Shown here one piece after another: positions 36,248 to 47,045 of a stretch of DNA of 64,000 nt (its first letter is position 1; each line of letters begins with the position of its first letter). Source of the DNA: Phellopilus nigrolimitatus (Eukaryota; Basidiomycota; Agaricomycetes; Hymenochaetales; Hymenochaetaceae). A model generated the notes under the pieces. The model searched no databases and was not told the DNA's origin. It was given only the letters and a program-made list of their open reading frames with translations. Both the position numbers and the translations under genes were made by a program. The stretch lies in the NCBI GenBank assembly GCA_021029095.1, contig JAJOHG010000014.1:310001-374000 (forward strand), written 5' to 3'.

Positions 36248-38029
36248 ATGCTCAGTCGCGCAGGTCTGTGTACTCGAATTTCGAAGGAAAGACGGAAGAC
36301 AGACGTTGACTTGTTCTTGTTCTGGTGTTTTTAGCGGTGTCGCGGCAGGTTCGAGCGAAGCTTGGGCGGTCGCTTGCAACTGTCGCCGACACCCCAGTCC
36401 GAAGATATGGAGGCTTGAAGGACCAGGACAGAATATTTCAGAATGCGTATTGTCGGCACGATCATGGTCTTAAAGGTGCCCAGGTGTGTGGTCTCCGTCT
36501 GGCAGAGCGGGCTTGCAGGAACTAACAATTGCGGGGGGGCAGACCCGCGGAGATTGGCACCGCACGAAAGACATCCTGCTCAAGGGCGACTCTTGGATCA
36601 TCCAGCAGATCAAAGACTCTGGTCTGCGTGGGCGCGGCGGCGCAGGCTTCCCCTCCGGACTCAAGTGGAGCTTCATGAACAAGCCCGGGTGGGAGAAGGA
36701 TCCACGCCCGCGCTACCTCGTCGTCAACGCCGACGAGGGCGAGCCCGGCACGTGCAAGGACCGCGAGATTTTGCGCGGCGACCCGCACAAGCTCGTCGAG
36801 GGCTGCCTCGTCGCGGGGCGCGCGATGAATGCCACCGCCGCGTACATCTACATCCGCGGCGAGTTCTTCCAGGAGGCGTCCCACGTGCAGCAGGCCATCG
36901 ACGAGGCGTACCGCGCGGGGCTCATAGGCAAAAACGCGTGCGGTACCGGGTACGGCTTCGACGTGTACCTCCACCGCGGCGCGGGCGCGTACATCTGCGG
37001 CGAGGAGACGGCGCTCATCGAGAGCCTCGAGGGCAAGCAGGGCAAGCCGCGCCTCAAGCCGCCGTTCCCCGCGGACGTCGGCCTCTTCGGCTGCCCGACG
37101 ACCGTCGCGAACGTCGAGACTGTCTCCGTCGCGCCGACGATCTGCCGCCGCGGCGCGAGCTGGTTTGCGTCGTTCGGCCGCGAGCGCAACCAGGGCACGA
37201 AGCTCTTCTGCATCTCCGGCCACGTCAACAACCCGTGCGTCGTCGAAGAAGAGATGAGCATCCCGCTGAAGGAGCTCGTCGAGCGCCATTGCGGCGGCGT
37301 GCGCGGCGGGTGGGACAACCTCCTCGGCATCGTCCCCGGCGGCAGCTCGGTCCCGATTCTGCCTATTAACAAATGTGCAGAGGTTCTGTGAGTGCCGTTT
37401 CTTTCAGAAATGACAATGGCTCAGACGCTGTGTGCAGAATGGACTTTGACTCGCTGAAGGACGCTCAGTCCGGTCTCGGAACAGGCGCCGTCATCGTTAT
37501 GGACAAGTCGACCGACCTTGTCGCCGCTATCGCGCGGTTCGCTCACGTACGCTTCGATTTATTTTTACGTTTTTCTGAGAACTAACTGCTGAGCGACGCG
37601 CACAGTTCTACAAGCACGAGTCCTGCGGACAGTGCACGCCGTGCCGCGAGGGCACGACATGGATGATGAACATGATGGACCGCTTCGTCGAGGGCCGCGG
37701 GCACCGCCGCGAGATCGACATGCTCCTCGAGCTTTCGTACGTCCTGCGCACCCCTTATTCTCGTCCCCAGACATTGCTTATCCGAGACTCTTACCACACA
37801 CAGAAAACAAATCGAGGGCCGCACGATCTGCGCGCTGGGCGACGCGGCGGCGTGGCCGATCCAGGGGCTCATGCGCCACTTCCGGCCGGAGGTCGAGGCG
37901 CGCATCGACGCGTTCCGCGCGCGGGAGGGCCCCGTGCTGTTCGGCGGGCGGATGGTCGGCGAGGCGGACCCCGATCTCGCGCTGCCGGACAACCTAGGCG
38001 CGAACCTGGTGGAGGAGCCCCGGACGTAG
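36248..38029 (+). CDS. NDUFV1: NADH:ubiquinone oxidoreductase 51 kDa flavoprotein subunit (complex I, NDUFV1)
   Basis: Carries FMN and the N3 4Fe-4S cluster of mitochondrial complex I, where NADH is oxidised. Exons 36248-36263, 36335-36483, 36543-37387, 37438-37546, 37606-37736 and 37804-38029 give 491 aa, the family length. Seen: a presequence-like N-terminus ([17 protein letters not shown]), [18 protein letters not shown] (NADH/FMN site), [34 protein letters not shown], and the cluster ligands [16 protein letters not shown] plus C in [14 protein letters not shown]. Exon 1 has only 16 nt. All ligands are intact, so this is the working gene. Its 3' half recurs in at least five decayed copies downstream (41.9, 48.5, 52.9, 57.8 and 60.9 kb). 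Confidence 0.96.
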
Positions 38030-38486
38030 CGTAGATGTACCTAGACAGAGTTTATAAACTTTTTCATTTCCCTTCTGTTTCGTTTTCTCTGCCGAGGTGT
38101 GCACTGTGGATCAGCGGATAGCACGGGATTACCGCCGGCCATGTCCGAAATGAATAAGTCCAAGCTCTAAATAAGGATACGACTTCTGCAAGCAAAGAGG
38201 ATGTGTTTGAAATATTTATTCCCCAAGCAAACCGTAGAAATCCAACAAAAATTATTCTGTGCGCCGACTTGGCGCAAGTAGCAAGATACATGATTAGGAA
38301 AAGAGGATAGATTGTACCAGACGAACGGCATGGGAGGCAGATACAGCGACGAGACACAAAAGATCTATGCTGAGGCGAAGTAGACGTGGGTAAGAACCGA
38401 AACGCGAGATCTTAGTAAAACGCCGCTGCGGCGGGTGTCAGAATCGCGAAGATACTACAGTCATACGAGGAAGGGCTTACATATCC

Positions 38487-40066
38487 CTACTTCCTCTGGA
38501 ACTCGCACTTGAAACCCTTTCTTTTACATCGCTCACAGAAAGAATCGAGTTCGCTAGCAACAACGACGCACTGCATATAGAAGTTTTGAGCATTCTGGTT
38601 TCTTGCATCAAATGAAAGTTGCTTACTCTCACGTGCGAATGTTTACAGCTAAGGCATGGGTTGCGGTTTGTGGCCTTTTTTGGCTTACAAGGCTGCTGCT
38701 CGATAGGGCTCGGGGGCTCAACGGTGACGGAGGAAACTCCTAGGCTAAAGTTCTCGTGCGGTGAGCGCCCGCTGGCATGCAAAGGATCGTGCGCGATGTC
38801 CTCCTCCACACCAAGAGTGGCGGAAACACGCTCGCGAGGCTGTGGTGGTGGGCAAATTTTAGAGAAATGCGAAGGGTCGTCTGGGATAGGCGATGATGGA
38901 AGGCTTGGACGATGTTGATTGATAGCCAAGTTCTGTGCATATGTGGGTGAGAAGCAGGTTAGAAGCGGGTCGTTCAATAGAAAAGATATAAATCCACCAG
39001 ATCAGAAGTCTGTGTTGTCGGGGGGTCATATACTGATGTCCCCAAAGGATAAGTACGGCGACCGGGAGCCTGAAATTGAGCGTTCGTGTCCATTCGAGGG
39101 ATAGACAGTGCGTTCTCCGCCGCCGTTCTGTGGCGTCTCCTCCCCAGACTGATAGGATGGTAGTCCCGTAATGAGGCGATGAGAGAAGCGGCAGACGATC
39201 TCAGGAGCCGTTGTATCGACTTCGTGCCTGATAGCTAGATAGGTCAGACTAAGAGGATCCTGCGCTCGATGAATAAGTCAAGAATCATGTAACGAGAGAC
39301 GAGAATTGCACGCACGAAAGGATCTTCCTGGCTATATGGAACATCGCTTGTGTGCAGACCAGTTCGCCTGGCGAGAGTCGGGCGTCACGGCGGAACCTGC
39401 CAGATCGAAATTCTCGTGTCGTGGGCGGCCGCTACCAGGCGCTCGTGAGCGGGAGAGCTCGATTGGTTCCACCATCGAGAGTGGTTGAGATAGGCCCGCG
39501 AGGTCTTGGAGGCAAGATGGAGTTGGACTCGGCGCGGTATAGGGGGCCAAATGGTACATAAGGAGATTGCGCGGCGCCGCTCGGCATGGAAGGACCCGAG
39601 CAGCTGATGCCCTCATCCTGCATAGAAGCGAGTCTGTGAGAGCTGAAAGAGACATAAAAGTAGAGCAGCGCTTACCAGGCCAGAAATTTGAGTTGCTAGG
39701 CGCCCAGGAATGGGCATGGCGAGCGGAAGTTGGTCAGGTCCTTGAAGCTCGGAGCAGAGGACACGAGTATTGCCGCTCGGCTGCAGTCCTTCGCCATAGC
39801 AGGAGAATTCCTGTGGATTGCGATAGCCAAGCACTGTTGTGTCGACGTCGCGGCACGGGACGTATAAGTCTCTGGAGGGATCCTACAGGAGACGAATGAG
39901 TCAGACATCGACCAGGTAGAAAATATGAGATTTGCGTACGAAAGTGTTCTCTCGGTTAAAAGGAGCGTTGTTCGACATAGTGAGATCTTGCTGTTGAAGG
40001 TCGAATGCTCCAAAAGTTCCGAAAAAAGGTGGAGTGTTGGTCAAGGGACCAGTACTGCTGAGACAT
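38487..40066 (-). pseudogene. Family A zinc-cluster gene, copy A1 (frameshifted)
   Basis: The copy next to the complete NDUFV1. The C-terminal exons are perfect: NPCLSCKHSHVR, intron, CVVVASELDSFCERCKRKGF, then KCEFQRK and stop at 38487, i.e. C-x2-C-x6-C-x10-C-x2-C-x6-C. Upstream segments match the intact copy A5 (RDLYVPCRDVDTT, QEFSCYGEGLQ, DEGISCSG, PPRPRGPIST, HRPSLPSS). Two single-base insertions break the frame: one in exon 1 (near 40040; frame lost after MSQQYWSLDQ) and one near 39471, where LDGGT is followed by a shifted frame and a stop. Use of an internal ATG (MSNNAPFNR) could rescue exon 1 but not the second shift. TATA-like CATTTATT lies at 40129-40136. Confidence 0.8.
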
Positions 40067-41901
40067 CTAGACTAGAGCTAGAGGATGCTGAGGAGGACGA
40101 CAAACAGCGAGTGTAGTGAGCGAGTAAGCATTTATTCTGCCATAGGACCTGGTTGTACAGGCATGGCGAAAACATGTGCTGCCGCGAACTCTGTACTTTT
40201 AGGTTCTTTGGTCGGCGAAAAGACAGAGACAGGGCAAGGAGTGAGACTTCGCGTAGAGCTTTCTGTTGGACCCATTAATTTTCCTTACACGAATTAACTC
40301 CCTTCGTGTTCGCCGACAAGATTTTGCGCCTGAAAATGACCTGTGCTTAGGGAAACAGTCGGAAAACATGAGGCGCCAGTAAGCGCCCGAAGAGTTTCCA
40401 GACAATCCCAAAGACGAGGTACATTTCATGACGGCGCATCGCCACATCGTCTCCATTCGGTCAGTATCACGAGTCGACAGTACGACCTGTAATTTCTGGC
40501 ACACCAGCGCGATATGGTACGGTAAAAAAATACAGGACGGCCGTAATCTGTAATTAGGAACACGGTGCGGAGCCCCTATGCTATGCAGTAGGTAAGCTTG
40601 TGGTGCCTATGTATAAGCCGTTGAACTCAATCACAAAACTACACGACCCGCGCGCAGAAGGTTATTACCCTTGAGTTTCGCCTTGAACTCGGTCTTCTCT
40701 AATGCGGGACACGGCGGTGTACGCGTCGTTGGGTCCATCTTCTCGGTCAGTCCAAGGTGTAATTAACTTCAGTCTCTGATACTTCTACCTATATGCCAGC
40801 ATCATTTTGTTGCACACCCACAATTTTCTAGAGTAAATTATGTATGAACTTTATCCTTCGTGTACATATGAAAACATACAGAAAAAACATACAGAAAAAC
40901 TATTGATCCACGCCACGGAGATAATGGGCTTCAAGATGCTCTCCCCTTACTCTCCGAGTACGGCGGCGCTGCGAACACGCCCGTGCCCATGTAAATGCCG
41001 CAAGCAGAGCGTGCTGTGCCTGCTGCTCCGCACACTAGCTGACGACGCGCGGAGAAGATGTGGGGACGGCTGGCCGTGGTACCAATACGCACCCAAGCCT
41101 TTGCCAACGAGGAGCGCACTGGACGGCGCCTTGCTCGAGCCCGAGATAGGACTTGGAGGCATCGACGAGCAGGAGCTCAAAGAAGAATTTGAAGACGCGT
41201 TGCTGAAGTGTGAGCGCAGCTCACTCCCGAATCTAGAGAGGTACAGGTACACGTTTGCGTTTGCGCAGGGGCTGCTCGTGGGTTGCTCGCGGGAAACGTG
41301 CTTGCACTGCTCGGAGCAGGCGCACGTAGATGCTGTTGGTTGGGCTGGCATGGCGACGCGACTAGAGAGTTGTATGCGATACGTGTCGAGCGTCTTGACC
41401 GCCTGGTTCTGACGTGTCTGATGAGCTTGATTCCATGTCCCATTTCATTGGGACCGCACCGCGTTCAACTTGCTTTAGGTCTTGAGCGTGAACCATTTCA
41501 TGCCCCGCAGTTCCATTGAGATGGCAAGACCTGTCCCGTAAGGAAACTGCAGGCTGTTCTGCTGCTTCTGGGCGTTTCCAGCACCGAGGATCTTGCTCGC
41601 CGGGGATTCATGTTTTCATTTGCCTTGTCCACCTAAGAGTGCGCATGAGCCCCCAGGATGAGCGCAGTGTGCACGTGTATGTTACCGGATGCAGGTGGAT
41701 GCAAGCGGAGGATGGCAGTAGAAGAGGTGGACGCTGGTGACGGCGATAACAATATTTTGATGGCTTTATATCAAATCCTGAGCTTTGAATCGATGCGGGA
41801 CGGGTTTCCCGGTGAAAAACCCGCATGTCGAATCGGCGCCCGAATCGGCACCCACGGCATACCCAGCACAGGCTGCAGTGATCGGACTTCGCCGGCGTTC
41901 C
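40067..41901. other. Stretch between A1 and the next NDUFV1 scrap; one open frame of unknown meaning
   Basis: Contains the A1 promoter and, at 40840-41412 (+), a 190-codon open frame (PWYQYAPKPLPTRSALDG; EQELKEEFEDALLKCERSSL). That part is acidic and helical and could be an exon of an unidentified gene, but no partner exons were found, so it is not called as a gene. Confidence 0.35.
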
Positions 41902-41997
41902 CTTGCTATTCGGCGGGCGATGGTCGGCGAAGCGCGCACCGAGCTCATGCTACCGGATAACATGGGAGCAAACGTAGTGGAGGAACCTCGTGCGTAG
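41902..41997 (+). pseudogene. NDUFV1 3'-end scrap F1
   Basis: Encodes the last ~30 residues of NDUFV1 in slightly changed form (RRAMVGEA, LPDNMGANVVEEPRA and stop at 41997). It is followed by the same 3' flank as the parent. Nothing of the catalytic part remains. Confidence 0.88.
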
Positions 41998-42162
41998 CGT
42001 AGACGAACCTATGTAGATAAAGTCGAAAACATGTTCTCCTTCATCAGCAGAACTATTTTTAGCTTAAGCTGAGACAACATGCATTAGAGTGCTTACGTGC
42101 CCTTATTTATGTCTTACGAACTTGAAATACGGGCACTAAGCGGCGGTAAGAAGGCTAAGCAC

Positions 42163-42620
42163 TCAAATTCTCGTGCTGTGCGCGTGAAGAACGGCATGTG
42201 ATGCCACCCTCCATACCAGAGTGGTGGAAAGAAGCTCGTACGGCTGTGGCCGTGGACTGATTTTAGAGTAGTGCGAAGGGTCATCTGAGGAGCACGGGTA
42301 ATTGGACATGCTGGCCGAATGCGAAGGCGATGGAAAGCTTGGACAGTGTAGATCGATAACCACCCCTTCTACAATGCTCATTGAGGGAGACGGCACCGAG
42401 CTCCCAATACTTGATGCCCTAGCTTCTGGTAAGCACTTGTTTTGGTGTCGGCACATCGTACCTGTAGAGCAGAGCTTTGAGGCCGCAAGTTTTCGAGATT
42501 TGAATGTGAGGACACGCGGCTTCACGCAGAAGGCTGGCACCGTTGAGTAGCTAAGCGAGTAATACTGATAGACTAATAGTATTTGGTGTCTGTTTATCTC
42601 CCCCGATCCCGGAACCAAGT
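42163..42620 (-). pseudogene. Family A remnant A2 (zinc cluster missing)
   Basis: Only the Pro/Ser-rich middle of a family A protein is recognisable (CPSFPSPSHSASMSNYP, DDPSHYSKISPRPQPYELLS). The terminal zinc-cluster exons are absent, and upstream exons are scrambled. It is directly followed by family B copy B1. Confidence 0.7.
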
Positions 42621-42879
42621 TACTTTCCCATCCACCTTAAGATTGAAGTTGCTTCATTCTTGGCCTCGGTCGAAGCCAGTTTTCAGCGCATAGCACCGTT
42701 TATTTCGCATTGAGTACAGGAGAAAATACTCTCCAGTAACAACGCGCCGACACCGAGACAAGGATACCGGGTGACATATAAGCAGCTGGGAATGGATATT
42801 GGTATTTCCTCAGTTACCCTGTGCCTTGCTGTCGAGTCCGGCACATCGACTCACTCTGCATACCACATCGCTTGCTTGA

Positions 42880-43480
42880 ATGGCGTCGACTAAAGATCAA
42901 CCATGGGATCGAGCAGTCAAGCAGCATACTTTCAAGGTCACCCCACAACTGCCATCTAGTACAGAGACACCTCAGTCCCCAACGACACGCAACATGAAAC
43001 CGTGTAGAAATTGTGCGAACATGCGTAAGAAGGTCAGGCTGTGTTTGTTTGCGTTCCTCGAAATCGAGAGGCTAATTTTGCAAGTATTTAGTGCAATATA
43101 TTGCCTCCGTACTCGTCTGGAAACAGCGAGTTTTAAGCTCAGGCACAGATAATCTGCCCCCTCACAAGCTGAGGAAGGTCAGGGAGAAATTTCTCAAGCG
43201 AAACTTGTACAACAACATTCTCCACAGTTTGGAAGTGCATCCGACGTCTTGCAGGTGCATATCGTCGGACCCCGACAATAGAAGTAGCTGAAGTTATCCA
43301 GCCACAGAATACTTGCACGACCGGATCTCCTGCTATCAATGTCGTCGCTTAGACCTCAAGCGATGGCGCTGCAGCGGACGTACTTTACCCAGAGCTCGCC
43401 ATTGTGCATTCGATGGCTTATATAATATTTTCTGACACATCGTTCAACTTATTCAGCCTTGTCGCTGATGTGATTAAGGA
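42880..43480 (+). pseudogene. Family B zinc-cluster gene, copy B1 (decayed)
   Basis: Exon 1 (42880-43032) is nearly the same as intact copy B2: MASTKDQPWDRAVKQHTFKV, then MKPCRNCANMRKK and a GT donor. Exon 2 begins at the expected acceptor (CNILPPYSSGN), but the fourth cysteine is changed to Ser and a TAA follows at once (NSEF*). Later sequence still shows the ETSSDGAAAD-like and FNLFSL-like parts in disrupted frames. TATA-like ACATATAAGC lies near 42774. Confidence 0.8.
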
Positions 43481-43909
43481 TGTTGAGTTTTGTTGCGATC
43501 ATCTCTAGGAACGACACGAGTTTGGAACGTCATACGAGCAGGAAAGAACGATAATCGCTGGGGTTAGATGAGCGGACGGGCTGTATTAAGTTTGCACTGC
43601 TACACCGTCTTCGAGGATATTTAACTTTCCCGGGTTGGCTCCGAGGTCTTCTCCCTTTGTTCATGAAACTTTCGTTCATTAACTGCGCCTCGCGTTTTGC
43701 ACGAGCTGACCTGGTTCCAGCGGATTCGGCCGTCGTTATAGTTCAATGTTGCCTCTCTTATGTCCTTCTCGAGATGCACGTGCGTGCTTCGGGGGTTTTT
43801 TTTTTTCGCCCCTCGCGAAGAGCTTTCGAAGGCGCCAAAGTATTCCTTCCCTAAGTTTTCAGTTCCAGTCCCTCATGCCCGTCGCGTGCGGTCCAATTTT
43901 TTCTGAACT
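43481..43909. other. No gene recognised
   Basis: Sequence between B1 and A3. A GGTTTTTTTTTTTTCG run lies near 43794; no coding signal was seen. Confidence 0.45.
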
Positions 43910-44510
43910 CGGCATCGACATGAGTTCGCTAGCAACAACGACGCACTGCATATTGAGTTATTAGGCATTCTGAGTTCTTGCATCAACTGAAAGTCGCTTA
44001 TTTTCACGTGCTAACGTCTACAGAGATTGCACGGGTTGCGGCTTGTGGCCTTCTGCGACTTCCGAGGTTACTACTCGATAGGGTGACAGACGAAACTCCC
44101 AGACCAAAGTTTTCGTGCTGTGAGCAGTCGCTCGCATGCGAAGGACGGCGCATGATGCCATCTCCATACGAAAAGTGGTAGAAGCAAGCTCGCGTGGCTA
44201 TGGCGGTGGACGGATTTTAGGTATTGTGAAGGGTCTCTGAGAAGTGCGCGTGATTGGGTACGCTGATCGTACGCGAAGGCGATGGAAGGCTTGGATGATG
44301 TTAATCGGTAGCTAAATTCTGTGCATATGTGGATGAGAAGCAGATTAAGAGCAGGTCATCCAACAGACAAAAATAGAACCCCTCCAGATCAGAAGTCTGT
44401 GTTGTCGGGGTGTTATGAACCGATGTTCCTAAAGGGTGAATACACCGACCGGGAGCCTGAAGTTGAGCGTCAATGCGTTCTCCGCCGCCGTTCTGTGGCT
44501 CGCCCTGGAG
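43910..44510 (-). pseudogene. Family A remnant A3 (stop inside zinc cluster)
   Basis: The C-terminal part is homologous to the other copies (NPCNLCRR), but it hits a TAG stop before the third cysteine. The donor is altered, and the last exon loses its reading frame after CVVVASEL. The stretch is joined upstream at about 44510 to an unrelated segment. Clearly non-functional. Confidence 0.75.
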
Positions 44511-44678
44511 GCTAGCGAACTCGAAGAGAAGATCGCCGACGTGCTGAAGCAAGTCAAGGTCTACCCATGCGACACTGAGAAGGAGGAAAAACTGGTAGAA
44601 ATCGCCAACAAAATGTTCAAGCATGCGGCTGAAAATAAGTATAAATTTCCAGCGGAGCGTGGACACCATCTTCCGTGA
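44500..44678 (+). other. Orphan coding-like fragment
   Basis: The plus strand reads ASELEEKIADVLKQVKVYP, then EKEEKLVEIANKMFKHAAEN and KYKFPAERGHHLP with a stop. The amphipathic, charged composition looks like a real helical exon, but no start, partner exon or family was recognised. It replaces the 5' half of A3 and lies in front of a family A-type promoter, so it is probably another captured scrap. Confidence 0.35.
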
Positions 44679-45228
44679 GCATACGTGGAGCGAGCGAGCG
44701 AGCATTTATTCCGCCATAGGACTAGATGCCGCGAGGTCTGTGCTTGTGGCTCCGTATCGGTGGAAAATATGCTGAAGAACAATCTTTAAAAGCTCAAGTT
44801 AATTTGATATCAGGAGACAATAAGATCTCCGCTTCAATCCGGTTCCTCAGGCTTATAGTATCCCTTCAACTCGCAGACCCATTGCCAACAAAGCAACCAA
44901 AAAGACGGCGACCTTGCAGGAGCATTCCATGTCGACACAAGGCGTCCAGGAACAAGACGATGGACTCGTTTAGCTTGGTCATTACTATCAGCTCCGAAAA
45001 AAAAGTGTTGCAGGCTGGAAAGACCTCATCGAGGTCGTGCCGTACCGTATTGTTCCTTCAGAAGCACATTTACGGGCCGTATCGTATACGCGGTTGGGCT
45101 ATACGACCGTATCCTTATACGGTACGGCGCGGAGCCCTAGACGAGATACCGAAGAATTATGCTGAGAAGTAGACGTGGGCGAGAGCCGGGCGTCAGAATC
45201 ACGAAGATATGAGAGAGCTTACATATCC
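44679..45228. other. Promoter remnant and repeat-D scrap
   Basis: Starts with a family A-like upstream sequence (GAGCATTTATTCCGCCATAG near 44699) and contains a copy of repeat D at about 44868-44965. No gene seen. Confidence 0.5.
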
Positions 45229-45990
45229 CTACTTCTTCTGGAACTCGCACTTCTTACATTGCTCGCAGAGAGAACTGAATTCGTCAGCGACAACGACACA
45301 CTGTATAACGAGTTATTAGGCATTGTGATTTCTTGCATCAAATTAAAGCTGCTTACTCTCACGTGCCAACGTTTACAGCTAAGGCACGGGTTGCGGTTTG
45401 TGGCCTTTTACAACTTCCGTGGCTGTCGCTCGACAGCGCTCGGGGGATCAACGGCGATGGAGGAAGCTCATAGACTAAACTTTTCGTACCGTGAGCGCCC
45501 GCCCTCATGCGAATGACCGCGCGTGATGCCCTTCTCCATACCAGGAGTGGTGGAAACAAGCTTGCGCGGCTGTGGTGGTGGGCTAATTTTAGAGCTGTGC
45601 GAAGAATCGTCTGGGGGACGCGGGTGATTGGGTAGGTTGGCCGGGTGCGAAGGCGGTGGGAGGCTTGGGCGATGCTGATCGATAGCCAAGTCCTGTGCAT
45701 ATGTGGATAAGAAGCAGGTTAGAAGCAGGTCGTTCAGTATACAAAAATATAATCGCACCAGATCAGAAGTCTGTGTTGTCGGATGGTCATGAGTTGGTGT
45801 TCCTATAGGATAAACACGACAACCGGTAGCCTGAGATTGAGCGTTCGTGCTCGTTCGAGGATAGGCAATGCGTTCTTTGCCGCTGTTCCGTGGCATCTCC
45901 TCCACAGAATCTTAGAATGGTGCCCGAAATAAGGCGATGAAAGAAACGGTAGATGATCACAGGAGCCGTTGTGTCAGTCTCATGTCTGAA
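45229..45990 (-). pseudogene. Family A remnant A4 (zinc cluster shortened)
   Basis: The end reads NPCLSCKRWHVR, intron, CVVVADEFSSLCEQCKK, CEFQKK, stop at 45229. The last spacing is C-x2-C-x2-C in place of C-x2-C-x6-C, because 12 bases coding for four residues are gone, so the binuclear cluster should not fold. The preceding exon (LAIDQHRPSLPPPSHPA) and a further piece (MEEMPRNSGKERIAYPR) are kept. The 5' half is missing. Confidence 0.8.
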
Positions 45991-46025
45991 AAAAAAAAAA
46001 AATCAGGAATCGTAACATGCCATGC

Positions 46026-46135
46026 GTAGCAGTAGCCCACAACCAAAGGATTTGTGAGAGGTAGGATTCGGAACGAAGCGGAATTGGTACTGTCAATGCG
46101 GCTTCGATGAATAAACAACTCGGACAGTGGGATTG
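46026..46135 (+). repeat. Repeat E, copy 1 (copy 2 at 63601-63715)
   Basis: Both copies share GTAGCAGTAGCCCACA and GTAGGATTCGGAACGAAGCG and end ...AACTCGGACAGTGG or similar. Copy 1 lies about 0.9 kb upstream of B2, copy 2 just downstream of B3. Confidence 0.8.
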
Positions 46136-46149
46136 CGATTCCTGGCTCG

Positions 46150-46330
46150 GGTTTATAGCAGCACTTCAACTTACCGATCCATTTCCAACAATGCAATACA
46201 ATAAGACGGTTTGCCTGCAGGAGCGTTCCACGTCGAGGGCGTCCGGGCGCAAGAAAAACGGCTCGACGCCGACCTTGCCGACTTGCCGGACACGTTGCAT
46301 CCATCACACTTGCAGCTATGCAGGAGACAG
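46150..46330 (+). repeat. Repeat D, copy 2 (others at 44868-44965 and 55660-55805)
   Basis: All copies share the order CCATT-CCAA-AATGCAA, CTGCAGGAGC-TTCCA, GGGCGTCCGGGCGCAAGAAA and GACGCCGACCT. The origin is unknown. It sits upstream of decayed family A copies. Confidence 0.7.
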
Positions 46331-46803
46331 GACACGAGCAGGAGGAGGTAGAAGCCGACGCAGGCCGCTCGGATCGTGACATCGGAGTCCAGACGACGAG
46401 GCTGATGGTCAGCGGGCGCTTTTCCTTATTACTCGTGGTACGCCGCCGAAAACTAGCGTGCAGCAACGAGCAACCTTAGAGACCAGGAGCGGTCGTGGCC
46501 ACCGTCGGCATCGTTGTCGCCATGCTGCTGCTGGCTGAGGGGCGACGACGGGGTTGACGCCATCCAGTTTCGAATCAAAGCCACTGAAAAACGTCGGCGC
46601 TTGAAGTACGAAAGCGGCGATGACATCTGCGCGCGCGCCTGCGATTATTTCCATTGTGGTATGCCATGCTGACCCGCGCACTCAAGGCGAACGTTTGACT
46701 CGGATCAGATTCGGCATGATGTATTTGTAGTTACATCAGTGATGCAGTTAATGGCAATCCGGAGGAGGTATGACTCAGCTTCCTTGATGGCCTTTTTGGT
46801 TCA

Positions 46804-46848
46804 TCTTGTTAGAACTCCGATTGATCATCAATCGGAGTTCTAACAAGA
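46804..46848. repeat. Perfect 45-bp palindrome (22-bp arms, 1-nt centre)
   Basis: TCTTGTTAGAACTCCGATTG at the left arm is followed by AT-C-AT and the exact reverse complement of the arm. It lies about 200 bp upstream of the B2 start codon. It could form a cruciform or an extended dyad binding site, or be the scar of an inverted duplication. Confidence 0.95.
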
Positions 46849-47045
46849 TACATGTAGAATCAACCGATCTAAAAATGTTGAACTCAATACACGAAAACCA
46901 CTTCACGATGTGCCGAGACCAAGACAAGGATACGGGTCGACATAAAAGCAGTTGGGAATGGCTATTGGTATCTCCTCAGTTACTCTGTGCGTGGCTGGCG
47001 AGTCCGGCGCGTCGACTCACTCTGCATATCGCATCGCTTGCTTGA
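46849..47045 (+). promoter_or_regulatory. Family B promoter (copy B2)
   Basis: It closely matches the upstream sequence of B1: a TATA-like ACATAAAAGC near 46940, AGTTGGGAATGGCTATTGGTA, then CTCACTCTGCATA and GCATCGCTTGCTTGA directly before the start codon. Confidence 0.6.

Noticed and set aside
36522..37372. Long minus-strand frames opposite NDUFV1
   Set aside because: Antisense shadows caused by strong third-position GC; NDUFV1 motifs are on the plus strand.
40840..41412. 190-codon plus-strand frame as a gene
   Set aside because: No recognisable family, no supporting introns or promoter, and it lies in a scrap-rich region; kept only as a note.
41902..42620. NDUFV1 tail and family A remnant as alternative 3' exons of NDUFV1
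   Set aside because: The parental gene is complete at 38029, and the remnants repeat its own stop codon and flank.
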